Notes: generated by a model from the letters alone, not told the origin. DNA of 64,000 nt from Bdellovibrionales bacterium CG12_big_fil_rev_8_21_14_0_65_38_15 (GCA_002787775.1 PCUW01000067.1:60948-124947), one strand, 5' to 3'. Shown: positions 41,639 to 49,984, counted from the stretch's first letter. Made by a program: numbers and translations.

Positions 41639-43011
41639 TGAAAAGAACTTTAACCTTCAAAGAATATTTGTCCAAGAAAATGTTACCATACAAGATTGCA
41701 TTTCCAGTGTCTTTATCATTAATGACAGCATTATTTGCAGCTTATGCAATCCTTGTTTTTTATTCTGAAAATGATAGATCATTCGTGAAGGCGATCTCAC
41801 CACATATTTCAACCTTGGTTGAAACTCAGGATGGCCCAGAACTTCAAAGGTTTATCAATTCAGTAGCTGATGAGAAAAACGTCATCATTTACATTGAAAA
41901 AAATGATGAGGTCATTGCTTCCAGCTCGGATAATACTTTGATCGGAAAACCTTATCATGTCGAAGGGATAAAGGTCATAGGAATTGATAGCGATCTTTCT
42001 ATGACCTACTTGATTTCTAAAACTGGAATAAAACGAGAAGGTGGCCCTTCATCTTCAAAAGGGTCAATCTATTTATTAAATCCAATCCTAGATTTATTCT
42101 CGATGGTCTTAGCTGTAGCGATTATCGTTTTTATACTCAGTTTTATATTACTAAATATTTTGGCCACAAAAATAATCTCTGTAGCCCAGAAGTCGATTGA
42201 ACCTATAAAAGACCTTGAAAATAGTATTTATGAATTAAAAAAATTCGGAGAAGTAAATCTAAACGGGTATTTACGAATTGAAGAACTCGAAAATATTTAT
42301 AATGCAATTTTAACAACAAACTCACAGCTTAAATTAAGCAATAATAAATTAGCAGAAGCAAAAGGAAAAGAGCTAGCAGTAGAGGCATATAAAAAACTAA
42401 TCCATGACCTCCACACTCCTGTTGCGGCGTTAAAACAAATGATAAAAATTATTAACAAAGACGGTATATCTGAGGACAAAAAGGACTTTGCTAAATATAG
42501 AGTTGCTGAAATTGCTGAGCAAATTCTTTTCCAAGTAAAGGCATCAAAAGGTAATTTAAAAGTTGAAATCAACCCAACTGATCAAGATATTACTGATTCT
42601 GTTAAGAAAGCAACTGGCCAAGCACAAATGGCGATGGCCGATTATGAGAATATAGAAATAATAGAAACGTATGATGCAAATTCAACAAGCTTCGCTCATG
42701 ACAATATGATGTTAGGACGGGCAGTAAGCAACCTCGTTGTAAATGCAATAGAGGCAAGTAAAAATGTTGTTGAAGTTGCAGTCAAAAACTTTGAAAAGGA
42801 AATTTCCATTTCTGTATCAGATGACGGTGAAGGCATTCAAGAAGAAATGGTTTCACTCTTTTTACAAGGAAGAGGAAAATCAAAGAAGAAAAATGGCTTA
42901 GGTATCGGATTATCAAGCGCAAATCACATCATAAGACTTCATGGTGGAAAAATCATCTATAGAAAATCTCATTTAGGTGGTGCTTGTTTTGACATTAGGC
43001 TACAGGGGTAA
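41635..43011 (+). CDS. Membrane sensor histidine kinase of the ICE signalling operon
   Basis: A 458-residue kinase: transmembrane helix at about 20-42 (IAFPVSLSLMTALFAAYAIL), a ~105-residue periplasmic sensor, a second helix (FSMVLAVAIIVFILSFILLN), a HAMP-like linker, a dimerisation box with phospho-histidine (LIHDLHTPVAALKQMIKIIN), N box LVVNAIEASKN, G1 VSDDGEGI and G2 NGLGIGLSSANH. The first start (GTG 41635) or ATG 41638 overlaps the binding-protein stop. Its periplasmic loop is the likely docking site for the binding protein, and its partner is the sigma-54 regulator next in the operon, 2 bp downstream. Confidence 0.88.
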   Translation: MMKRTLTFKEYLSKKMLPYKIAFPVSLSLMTALFAAYAILVFYSENDRSFVKAISPHISTLVETQDGPELQRFINSVADEKNVIIYIEKNDEVIASSSDNTLIGKPYHVEGIKVIGIDSDLSMTYLISKTGIKREGGPSSSKGSIYLLNPILDLFSMVLAVAIIVFILSFILLNILATKIISVAQKSIEPIKDLENSIYELKKFGEVNLNGYLRIEELENIYNAILTTNSQLKLSNNKLAEAKGKELAVEAYKKLIHDLHTPVAALKQMIKIINKDGISEDKKDFAKYRVAEIAEQILFQVKASKGNLKVEINPTDQDITDSVKKATGQAQMAMADYENIEIIETYDANSTSFAHDNMMLGRAVSNLVVNAIEASKNVVEVAVKNFEKEISISVSDDGEGIQEEMVSLFLQGRGKSKKKNGLGIGLSSANHIIRLHGGKIIYRKSHLGGACFDIRLQG

Positions 43012-43013
43012 TT

Positions 43014-44396
43014 ATGGAAAAAGAACTAGTATTATTAGTTGATGATGATAGAGGCATATTAGAAAGTAGTGAAATTCTACTCTCTGATGAGTTTAATATC
43101 TATACTGCATCGAGTGTGCTTGAAGCCAAAGAAAGTCTGAAAGCAAATAACATTCAACTCGCTGTTATTGATCTTAACTTTGAGGGGCATGAACAAGATG
43201 GACTATCTCTTATAGACTACATGATAAAAGAACATCATCAGATCCCATTTATTGTTTTAAGTGGCGACAAAGAAACAAAAAGAGTTGTCGAGGCAATGAA
43301 AAGGCCTCTGGTTGAGTTTGTAACAAAAGATGGAGACCATGATGACATCCTCAGGCTTGCAATTAGAAAAGGTATTCTAAAGAAAAAGGAACTAGAAAGA
43401 CAAAAAAGCAGAAGCTTTGACTTCAAAACCAAATCAAAAGAAATTAAAAAGATTTTCAGAAGCATTGATAAACTTCTTCAGAGTAATAGCAATGCATCCA
43501 TTCTAATAAATGGCGAATCTGGAACAGGAAAGGAATATATGGCGAAGTATATTTCTAATTTTCTTGGGAAACGCCTTGTTGCAGCTAATATGGCCAGTAT
43601 TCCAAAAGAGACTGCTGAGTCTGAATTATTTGGTCATATTAAAGGAGCCTTTACAGGTGCGACTTCTAATAAGATCGGATTGCTTGAACAGGCTCATAAT
43701 GGAGTATTCTTTCTTGATGAAATTGGTGACTGCTCACCTGAAATACAAGCAAAACTTCTTAGAGCTATTCAAGAAAAAGAAATAATGCCAGTTGGGTCTA
43801 CTGTACCTAAAAAAGTAAATCTTAGATTTATAGCGGCAACACATCATGACTTAGATAAACTCGTGGAGGAAGGAAAATTTCGACTCGATCTACAGCAGAG
43901 ATTGAATACTTTTATCTTCAAACTTCCTGCTCTAAGAAATAGGCCCGAAGACATAGATTATTATGCGACCATGTTTATTAATGAACTTGCTGATGGCGAA
44001 TACTATAATGTTGTACCTTCAGCATATAGTGCTTTAAAAGAATATCACTGGCCGGGGAATGTCAGAGAGTTAAGAAATGTCATTGAACGTGCCCTTGTAT
44101 ATACAGACAGAAGAACAATTGATGATGTCATAATATATAAGGCCTTAAACATTTCAGCTCCTAAAATGGTTGAAGACATAAAACCTAAATTTGACTATGA
44201 GAAGCTTAAGGAAGCTGAAATTAAATCGAGTATTATTGATGCTTTGAACACTGTCAAAGGAAACAAAGTGGAAGGTGCAAAAGTATTAGGTGTTCACATC
44301 TCTACTCTTCACCGATGGATTAAGAAATATGACCTCGAAGATTTGATTCCACATATTAGCAGAGGAAGACCATCTGCTAATCAGGTAGGTATATAA
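43014..44396 (+). CDS. NtrC-type sigma-54 response regulator
   Basis: A 460-residue activator with three domains: receiver (LLVDDDRGILESSEILL; phospho-Asp in LAVIDLNFEGHEQDG), AAA+ sigma-54-interaction domain (GESGTGKEYMAKYIS Walker A, the sigma-54 contact loop GAFTGA intact, FFLDEIGDCSPEIQAKLLRA, and YHWPGNVRELRNVIERAL), and a Fis-type HTH (EGAKVLGVHISTLHRWIKKY). Intact GAFTGA means it can open sigma-54 promoters. Two such promoters, each with the same upstream half-sites, occur in the ICE; this protein is the obvious activator of both. Start ATG 2 bp after the kinase stop, stop overlapping the hydrolase ATG. Confidence 0.92.
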   Translation: MEKELVLLVDDDRGILESSEILLSDEFNIYTASSVLEAKESLKANNIQLAVIDLNFEGHEQDGLSLIDYMIKEHHQIPFIVLSGDKETKRVVEAMKRPLVEFVTKDGDHDDILRLAIRKGILKKKELERQKSRSFDFKTKSKEIKKIFRSIDKLLQSNSNASILINGESGTGKEYMAKYISNFLGKRLVAANMASIPKETAESELFGHIKGAFTGATSNKIGLLEQAHNGVFFLDEIGDCSPEIQAKLLRAIQEKEIMPVGSTVPKKVNLRFIAATHHDLDKLVEEGKFRLDLQQRLNTFIFKLPALRNRPEDIDYYATMFINELADGEYYNVVPSAYSALKEYHWPGNVRELRNVIERALVYTDRRTIDDVIIYKALNISAPKMVEDIKPKFDYEKLKEAEIKSSIIDALNTVKGNKVEGAKVLGVHISTLHRWIKKYDLEDLIPHISRGRPSANQVGI

Positions 44397-45187
44397 TGAA
44401 AATCCAATACATAGAGAATAAAAATTCTAACCTTAACTTGGTTTTTGTTTCTGGCGGGCCGGGGCTTAGCTCATTATCATTCAAACCATTAGTAAATCTG
44501 AGTGACAATTTCAACTTACACTTTTTAGACGCTATGGGAACTACTTCTGAGTTGAAAACAGAGCCGAACTATTCAAACCTGTTAGAAGAGATCGAAGACT
44601 ACATTTCAAATATTTCAAATGTCGTTCTCTGTGGTCATTCCTTTGGAGGGATTCAAGCGATAGACATTACAAGTAAGATCAATACCAATATTATTGGCTT
44701 AATTGTCATCGGCTCACCAGTTACGGAAAATGCATTCAAAATATTAAATCAAAACTTTGATATTGAGTTATCACAGGCACATATTGATATTTCAAAAAAG
44801 CTAGAAGACTCGCCTACAAATGAAATTTATAAAGAATGGTTTTTTGTTTATAGAGATTTTTATTTCAACCCTAAGACTTCAATTAACAGTATTAAGGTAA
44901 TCACTGATGATACTGTTTGTGTAAAAAGCTACAGCAACGCTATTGCAGAAAGTGCGACAAAAGAAGAATGTCTACAATCTCTAAAGAATTTAAACATTCC
45001 AAAACTATTTATAACTGGTGAACTTGATCGAGTAATGCCGCCCTCTTCTGCAAAACATGAGGCTGACATTGGTGGATTTGATCTAGCAGTTATAAATGAT
45101 GCAGGACATTTCGTTCATTATGAACATCCAAATGAAACTATCGAATTAATAAACAATTTTCTATCTAAGATGGGAGGAAAAAAATGA
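44396..45187 (+). CDS. Alpha/beta hydrolase, proline-iminopeptidase-like
   Basis: A 263-residue enzyme with the complete triad pattern: oxyanion-hole VFVSGGPGLSSLS (GGPG, typical of S33 prolyl aminopeptidases), nucleophile VVLCGHSFGGIQAID (Ser), FITGELDRVMPPSSAKHE (Asp) and NDAGHFVHYEHPNETI (His). No signal peptide, so it is cytoplasmic. It could process or degrade a peptide or ester signal. It overlaps the regulator gene by 1 base and the small-protein gene by 4 bases (ATGA), which argues for a dedicated role in this operon. Substrate unknown. Confidence 0.82.
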   Translation: MKIQYIENKNSNLNLVFVSGGPGLSSLSFKPLVNLSDNFNLHFLDAMGTTSELKTEPNYSNLLEEIEDYISNISNVVLCGHSFGGIQAIDITSKINTNIIGLIVIGSPVTENAFKILNQNFDIELSQAHIDISKKLEDSPTNEIYKEWFFVYRDFYFNPKTSINSIKVITDDTVCVKSYSNAIAESATKEECLQSLKNLNIPKLFITGELDRVMPPSSAKHEADIGGFDLAVINDAGHFVHYEHPNETIELINNFLSKMGGKK

Positions 45188-45531
45188 AAATGACATTAAA
45201 AGTAGTCGCTCTATTATTAGCAATTGGAGCCTCTGCACAAACAATTAAAAGCTATGCCGATGAGATTGCCAGCTTGCCAGAGTTAATAACTGAGCAAGAA
45301 ACTGTACTCGTAAATCTTCTTAACAATGGAAAAGCAGAACTAAGAGAAGGCAACGAGCCACAAGTGGTATTAACAGAAGAAGAAAAGAAAGAGTTAATAA
45401 TCAAAAACATGGTTCATTACATCCGACTAATCGAAGGAAAGGAAATCCTACTTGAAGAATTGCAAAGGCAGCAGTTTCCAGACCTAGATATCAGAGGAAT
45501 TTTAGAGGGAAGACAAAACCCAGGTATCTAA
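45184..45531 (+). CDS. Small exported protein, candidate signal precursor or receptor factor
   Basis: A 115-residue protein with a signal peptide (TLKVVALLLAIGASAQTIKSYA) and an acidic helical mature part: ASLPELITEQETVLVNLLNN, VVLTEEEKKELIIKNMVHYI and LEELQRQQFPDLDIRGILEG, ending RQNPGI. No cysteine and no family recognised. Its position between the hydrolase (overlap 4 bp) and the membrane methyltransferase (1 bp gap) suggests that it is either the precursor of a secreted peptide or an accessory of the modification machinery. It lacks a CAAX-like cysteine, so direct ICMT modification of its end is unlikely. Confidence 0.6.
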   Translation: MKMTLKVVALLLAIGASAQTIKSYADEIASLPELITEQETVLVNLLNNGKAELREGNEPQVVLTEEEKKELIIKNMVHYIRLIEGKEILLEELQRQQFPDLDIRGILEGRQNPGI

Positions 45532-45532
45532 T

Positions 45533-46102
45533 ATGCTGATAACAGAAGCGATCAAAACAGATTATAAGAAATATATTGGAAGCTTAATAATGATTAATTT
45601 CGCAAGTATTTCAATTACAAGATGGGCACAGTCAGGAGAGCTATTCTTTCTTGTGCTCTCATTTCGAGATTTGATTGCTTCCTATTTTTTTGCTAAACGA
45701 CAAAATGCCGAGGTAAAATCGACAAAAACCATGGCCATAATCGCCTATATATCAAGTGGTCTTCCGTTACTCTATTTTTCAGCTCCCTTCGGATTAGAAA
45801 TAAGACTTTATAGATTAATTGCAGACCTATTAACCATAGTTGGCTTTCTAATCGTTACTTGGGCCACTATTGATTTAGGAACAAAACTTGGAGTTTCTCC
45901 TGCTAAACGCGGAACCAAGCAGACCAAAGGCTTATATCGCTTCATTGGTCATCCCATGTACCTCGGCTATGGTATAGCTCAACTAGGTTGGATTTTCATA
46001 AACAAATGGAATATTTATATTTACCTGACCTCGTTAGTATTATTTTTAATTCGCGCAAAATCAGAATCAAACTTGTTCGCAAAAGATGGAATGTCTAAAT
46101 AA
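45533..46102 (+). CDS. ICMT/phospholipid-methyltransferase-family membrane protein
   Basis: A 189-residue protein with about five transmembrane helices and the ICMT/PEMT signature TKGLYRFIGHPMYLGYGIAQ, where the His-Pro-x-Y motif and the following Glu/Tyr binding region contact SAM. The family adds methyl groups to lipids or carboxyl ends of membrane-bound molecules. At the end of the signalling operon (1 bp after the small exported protein), it may methylate the signal that the binding protein and kinase detect. Second ICMT-like protein of the ICE (the other is in the metal cluster). Confidence 0.78.
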   Translation: MLITEAIKTDYKKYIGSLIMINFASISITRWAQSGELFFLVLSFRDLIASYFFAKRQNAEVKSTKTMAIIAYISSGLPLLYFSAPFGLEIRLYRLIADLLTIVGFLIVTWATIDLGTKLGVSPAKRGTKQTKGLYRFIGHPMYLGYGIAQLGWIFINKWNIYIYLTSLVLFLIRAKSESNLFAKDGMSK

Positions 46103-46172
46103 AAATTCTCAAGTAATTACGATAATTTGCCGATTATTTGATGTAATTTCAACATAAATAGTAAAGGCAAAT

Positions 46173-48239
46173 ATGAAGGCACAGGACGCTCATCTTCTAA
46201 CATTTCTAGAAGGAAAAAAACAATTCCAAATACCAATCTATCAAAGAACTTATTCTTGGGGCATAAAGCACTGTGAAAAATTATTGATTGATATTCTAGC
46301 AGCGGGCGCAAAAGAACATTCTGAAGCACACTTCATTGGATCGGTTGTATATTTTCAACCAGAAATTGTCACCACAACAGGTGTACCGAAATATTTAGTA
46401 ATTGATGGTCAACAAAGATTAACAACTCTTACTTTACTTTTGACAGCTATTCGTGAGTTCCTTAACAAAAATGATAGCTCTGTTTTGAATGAAACTTCTT
46501 CAGATGAAATAAAAGATTCATATCTTTTTAATCCACACAAGAATGGCGAAGAAAAATTCAAACTTTTACTTACAAAAAAAGACAAGGAAACCTTGATAAA
46601 GCTACTAGATGGGGTTCCACTTGATGAGCATGCATCAAAACGAATAGAAGATAACTACAATTTTTTTCTTGAGAAGATCACATCCGAAAATATTCAAACC
46701 ATTTTCAATGGAATTCAAAAATTAATAATTGTTGATGCTGCCCTTGAATTTGGGAAGGATAACCCACAACTAATCTTTGAAAGTCTCAACTCAACTGGCT
46801 TAGATTTATCACAGGCGGACTTGATACGAAATTTTATAATTATGGGGCAATCGAAAGAAGTCCAAGATAAAATATATGCTCAATCGTGGTATCCGATGGA
46901 ACAATTATTCGGTGACAACATTGGGAAAATGACAGATTTCTTCAGGGACTATCTCACAATAACAACGGGAAAAATTCCAAAATACGACAAAGTATATGAG
47001 TCATTCAAAGAATACATCAAGAGTTTGAAGGACTTCGATGTGCAAGAAAAGGCAAAAGAATTTTTGACTGTCGCAGGCTACTACACAAATTTTGCTCTAG
47101 GAAAAGAAACAGATAATGACTTAAAAATCCAATTTGCCGATTTGAGACATCTCAAAGTGGATGTCTCATACCCTTTGGTTCTATCTCTCTACGTCGATTA
47201 CAAAAAAAACATGATGGAAAAATCAGACTTTTTATCCATGTTAAAAATGATCGAATCTTATGTTTTCAGAAGGGCCATATGTGAAATTCCTACAAACTCT
47301 ATGAATAAAACGTTCTCTGTTTTTCATAAAGACATTAACAAAGAAGACTACTTTAACTCGTTTAAGGCAAAATTTCATTTACTTGAAAGCTACAAGAGAT
47401 TTCCTAAAAATGAAGAATTTATTGAGTCTCTAAAGAAGAAAAACATATATAACTTCAGATCCCGTTCATACTTACTTGGAAAGTTAGAAAACTTTGGAAG
47501 GAAAGAACCTGTCAACATTGAAGAGTATTCAATCGAGCATATTATGCCACAAACACTTAACCAAGAATGGAAAGAGGAACTTGGAAGTGAATGGAAAAGG
47601 GTTCATGAATCAAAGTTACATACAATCGGAAACTTAACTCTAACTGGCTATAATTCAGAGATGTCCAATAAACCATATAGAGAAAAGTTGAATGCTCCAA
47701 AAGGTTTTCAAAATAGCCCATTAGTATTAAACGAAAGTGTGAGATCAAAATCTAAATGGGACGAAACAGCAATACTGGAACGTGAAAATGAACTAACTAA
47801 TAGAGCAATTGAAGTTTTTCAAAACTTCCCTATCAGTGAAGATATTCTTGATATTTATCGAAAACCGAACAAAGATGACCAAAAAGAAGAATATGAAATT
47901 GAGCAGTTCCAGATGACTGATGAGATTTTTAATTGCTTCCAGAAAATAAGCCAAAGAATTATGAATCTTGATCCACAAGTTACAGAGGAAGTAAAAAAGC
48001 TCTATATCGCTTATAAAGCTGACACAAATTTTGTAGACATAGTTCCCCAGAAAAAAAGACTTTGGCTTACGATTAATATGGACATCGACCAAGTATATGA
48101 CCCAAAAGGGCTTTGTGTTGATATCGCTGGCCAAGGAAAATGGGGAAATGGAAACGTCCGTTTATCTGTTAGCAAAGAATCAGATATTGATTATGCTATG
48201 GAAATAATAACTCAGTCTCTAGAAAATCAGCTTGATTAA
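46173..48239 (+). CDS. GmrSD-like (DUF262/DUF1524) type IV restriction enzyme
   Basis: A single 688-residue chain with N-terminal DUF262 (FQIPIYQRTYSW and the NTP-binding VIDGQQRLTTLTLLL), a helical middle, and DUF1524 HNH nuclease: YSIEHIMPQTLNQEWKEELG, HTIGNLTLTGYNSEMSN. GmrSD proteins cleave glucosylated or other modified phage DNA. The last ~110 residues form a DUF5655-like domain (IMNLDPQVTEEVKKLYIAYK, VDIVPQKKRLWLTINMD) thought to bind modified ends or substrates. It lies between the signalling and transfer operons behind its own 70-bp leader and ends at a strong terminator. Likely anti-phage cargo. Confidence 0.88.
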   Translation: MKAQDAHLLTFLEGKKQFQIPIYQRTYSWGIKHCEKLLIDILAAGAKEHSEAHFIGSVVYFQPEIVTTTGVPKYLVIDGQQRLTTLTLLLTAIREFLNKNDSSVLNETSSDEIKDSYLFNPHKNGEEKFKLLLTKKDKETLIKLLDGVPLDEHASKRIEDNYNFFLEKITSENIQTIFNGIQKLIIVDAALEFGKDNPQLIFESLNSTGLDLSQADLIRNFIIMGQSKEVQDKIYAQSWYPMEQLFGDNIGKMTDFFRDYLTITTGKIPKYDKVYESFKEYIKSLKDFDVQEKAKEFLTVAGYYTNFALGKETDNDLKIQFADLRHLKVDVSYPLVLSLYVDYKKNMMEKSDFLSMLKMIESYVFRRAICEIPTNSMNKTFSVFHKDINKEDYFNSFKAKFHLLESYKRFPKNEEFIESLKKKNIYNFRSRSYLLGKLENFGRKEPVNIEEYSIEHIMPQTLNQEWKEELGSEWKRVHESKLHTIGNLTLTGYNSEMSNKPYREKLNAPKGFQNSPLVLNESVRSKSKWDETAILERENELTNRAIEVFQNFPISEDILDIYRKPNKDDQKEEYEIEQFQMTDEIFNCFQKISQRIMNLDPQVTEEVKKLYIAYKADTNFVDIVPQKKRLWLTINMDIDQVYDPKGLCVDIAGQGKWGNGNVRLSVSKESDIDYAMEIITQSLENQLD

Positions 48240-48248
48240 AATATATTA

Positions 48249-48299
48249 ATATCGCACAACTGCAACTCATAAATATCGCACGACATTTTTGTGCGATAT
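48249..48299. promoter_or_regulatory. Enhancer-like cluster of ATATCGCA half-sites (copy 2)
   Basis: ATATCGCA at 48249-48256 and 48273-48280, and the inverted TGCGATAT at 48292-48299. The last two also make the terminator hairpin. They lie 76-127 bp upstream of the -24 GG of the sigma-54 promoter (48375), the normal enhancer distance. The same motif precedes the signalling operon. Confidence 0.6.
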
Positions 48300-48306
48300 T
48301 TTTTTT
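48271..48306 (+). terminator. Rho-independent terminator of the GmrSD gene
   Basis: AAATATCGCAC (48271-48281) pairs perfectly with GTGCGATATTT (48291-48301) around a 9-base loop, followed by a T-run (48299-48306). It overlaps two of the three ATATCGCA half-sites, so this hairpin may serve both roles. Confidence 0.8.
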
Positions 48307-48372
48307 GCCTCTATTTCCCAATAATAAATCTATAACTATCTATTTTCTTTAGGAATATTCTTTTTCTAAAAG

Positions 48373-48388
48373 TTGGCACAAGTTCAGC
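48373..48388 (+). promoter_or_regulatory. Sigma-54 promoter of the conjugative transfer operon
   Basis: TTGGCACAAGTTCAGC: GG (48375-48376) and GC (48387-48388) are separated by exactly 10 bases, with TTGGCAC identical to the other ICE promoter. Transcription would start near 48400, 32 bases before the first small gene (ATG 48432). Confidence 0.75.
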
Positions 48389-48431
48389 AATACATAAAAC
48401 CAGAAACTAACTGAGAAACTCAGGGGGAAAT

Positions 48432-48599
48432 ATGGTTTTAAAAAAAATAAAAAAAATCGGCAGGAAAATCTTCATCACAATTCTTTCAAAAGCAAAGCAC
48501 TTTTGGGTAGTCGCAAATCGCCCCATAAATACAGAAAGACTTGATGAAATAAGAGAAGAACAAAGAAAAATTCAATACTACTCAACTTTTAAACTTTAA
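48432..48599 (+). CDS. Small basic protein, first gene of the transfer operon
   Basis: A 55-residue protein beginning with VLKKIKKIGRKIFITILSKA, an amphipathic basic helix, then AKHFWVVANRPINTERLDEI. The ribosome site AGGGGGAAAT is strong. The product may be a membrane-associating or nucleic-acid-binding peptide; no family recognised. Its place as the first gene of the sigma-54-driven operon, ahead of the sigma-like regulator, suggests a regulatory role. Confidence 0.55.
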   Translation: MVLKKIKKIGRKIFITILSKAKHFWVVANRPINTERLDEIREEQRKIQYYSTFKL

Positions 48600-48611
48600 A
48601 GGGAAAAAACA

Positions 48612-48950
48612 ATGGACGTTAAAGAAACCACATGGACACCAGAAAGAATGAAAAAACATCTTGATGCCAAGGAAGCTCAGAAATATTTGAACAAGATTAA
48701 CAATAAAAATATTAAGCGGTCTAAATATCCTCTAGAGATGCAAACCCTTGTTCGAGAAAAAGTCACCGAGCTACCATCAGAACAATTGGTCGTTATCTAT
48801 CTGACTTTTTGGGAAAACCTTTGTGAATACGAAATCGCAAAAGAAATTAGAACCACAGTATCTAAAGTCATCAACATTAAGGAAAATGCCTTGCTTAGAT
48901 TGAAAGAGCTAATGGCAGAAGAAAGCCAAAGGGAGTTATGTATCGCTTAA
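48612..48950 (+). CDS. Sigma-70 region-4-like HTH protein
   Basis: A 112-residue protein whose C-terminal half has the sigma region-4 fold: VTELPSEQLVVIYLTFWENL then YEIAKEIRTTVSKVINIKEN and ALLRLKELM. There is no region 2, so it is not a complete sigma factor. Small region-4 proteins act as anti-activators, co-activators or transcription factors. It is 12 bp downstream of the small basic gene and probably controls later transfer genes. Confidence 0.7.
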   Translation: MDVKETTWTPERMKKHLDAKEAQKYLNKINNKNIKRSKYPLEMQTLVREKVTELPSEQLVVIYLTFWENLCEYEIAKEIRTTVSKVINIKENALLRLKELMAEESQRELCIA

Positions 48951-49006
48951 TTTAAAACTTGGAATGTAAATGGCTAGTAAATTCTTAATAAATTTTGGAG
49001 TAATAA

Positions 49007-49348
49007 ATGGAAACAAATAAAACATTAAAAAACGAAACTTTTCAACTTTGGTGGTACGACCAGCAAACAAACAAACACTATCCTGCTGGTGTTGCATTTC
49101 ATGATGAACAATTTGGTGAATACAGATTGAAAATTGATATGCACCCTGAAAACCAATACTTCCTAAAACCAATGGACTCAACAGATGAGCAAATCAACTA
49201 TCGAGTCGAGGTAGTGATCAAGAGAAATGGAAAATTTCATCAGCGAAGACCTATTGGCGAAGGTCATAGTGGGCCTAGCACTAATGGGGATATTGTTATG
49301 AATCTTGGCCCATATACTAGAAAACTTCTACTAGGAGCAAAACAATAA
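49007..49348 (+). CDS. Hypothetical protein of the transfer operon
   Basis: A 113-residue soluble protein: KNETFQLWWYDQQTNKHYPA, GEYRLKIDMHPENQYFLKPM, INYRVEVVIKRNGKFHQRRP and VMNLGPYTRKLLLGAKQ. Mostly beta-strands, no signal peptide. It overlaps the pilin gene by 1 base (TAATG), so it is part of the secretion operon. No family recognised; possibly a regulator or a cytoplasmic chaperone for pilin. Confidence 0.55.
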   Translation: METNKTLKNETFQLWWYDQQTNKHYPAGVAFHDEQFGEYRLKIDMHPENQYFLKPMDSTDEQINYRVEVVIKRNGKFHQRRPIGEGHSGPSTNGDIVMNLGPYTRKLLLGAKQ

Positions 49349-49659
49349 TGAATAAATCTACTGCTTTTTCTGTATTTTTAATGGTTGGCTTAATTGGTGT
49401 AATGGCTTTCTTTCCAGAGTCAGCTTTTGCTCAGGTAATTGGAGGTGGATTTGAATCTAAGATGCAAGGACTAACCACTAAACTGATCACAGTTATTTTA
49501 CCGCTTGTCAGTGTACTTGGATTAGTTTACGCCGTGATCTTGGCACTCACTGGTGATGGTGGAGCAAAGACAAGAATCATTATGGTAATTGTCTGTAGTG
49601 TCGTTGGGTTTATGGCCCCACACATTATCAGTTGGTTTCAATCAGCAGCAGGACAATAA
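49348..49659 (+). CDS. VirB2/TrbC-type pilin
   Basis: A 103-residue protein with a long signal sequence (VFLMVGLIGVMAFFPESAFA) and two hydrophobic helices in the mature part (ITVILPLVSVLGLVYAVILA and IIMVIVCSVVGFMAPHIISW) separated by a short TGDGGAKTR loop. This hairpin is the signature of VirB2/TrbC conjugative pilins, which polymerise into the extracellular filament. The start overlaps the preceding stop. Confidence 0.82.
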   Translation: MNKSTAFSVFLMVGLIGVMAFFPESAFAQVIGGGFESKMQGLTTKLITVILPLVSVLGLVYAVILALTGDGGAKTRIIMVIVCSVVGFMAPHIISWFQSAAGQ

Positions 49660-49660
49660 A

Positions 49661-49984
49661 ATGAAATTGAATCAATCTATAATCCATAGAAAGCTTGATT
49701 CTAAACTTAAGATCGTGGGCTTAGAAGTCCACGATCTTCTTTTCGTACTATTATTTGCTGCAATAATGAATCTAATTTTTGGACAAACAACTCTTGGCTT
49801 TTACCTTGTTTTTGTTGTCCCACTCTTAATGGCATTTGTACTCTTCATTACTAAGCGTAATAAAGCAGATGGATACTTGATCCATTTAATTAGATTTTAT
49901 GTAGATTCAGGAAAGTATTCAGCAGGTATGAGAAGTAAAAACCATGAAGCAAAAAGGATGAAAATATATGTATCAAAGCTTTAA
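49661..49984 (+). CDS. VirB3/TraL-like inner-membrane component
   Basis: A 107-residue protein starting 1 bp after the pilin stop (ATG 49661). It has the VirB3/TraL layout: basic N-terminus (IHRKLDSKLKIVGLEVHDLL), a hairpin of two helices (LLFVLLFAAIMNLIFGQTTL, FYLVFVVPLLMAFVLFITKR) and a cytoplasmic C-terminal tail. It overlaps the VirB4 gene by 17 bp, consistent with the usual virB2-virB3-virB4 order. Confidence 0.75.
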   Translation: MKLNQSIIHRKLDSKLKIVGLEVHDLLFVLLFAAIMNLIFGQTTLGFYLVFVVPLLMAFVLFITKRNKADGYLIHLIRFYVDSGKYSAGMRSKNHEAKRMKIYVSKL

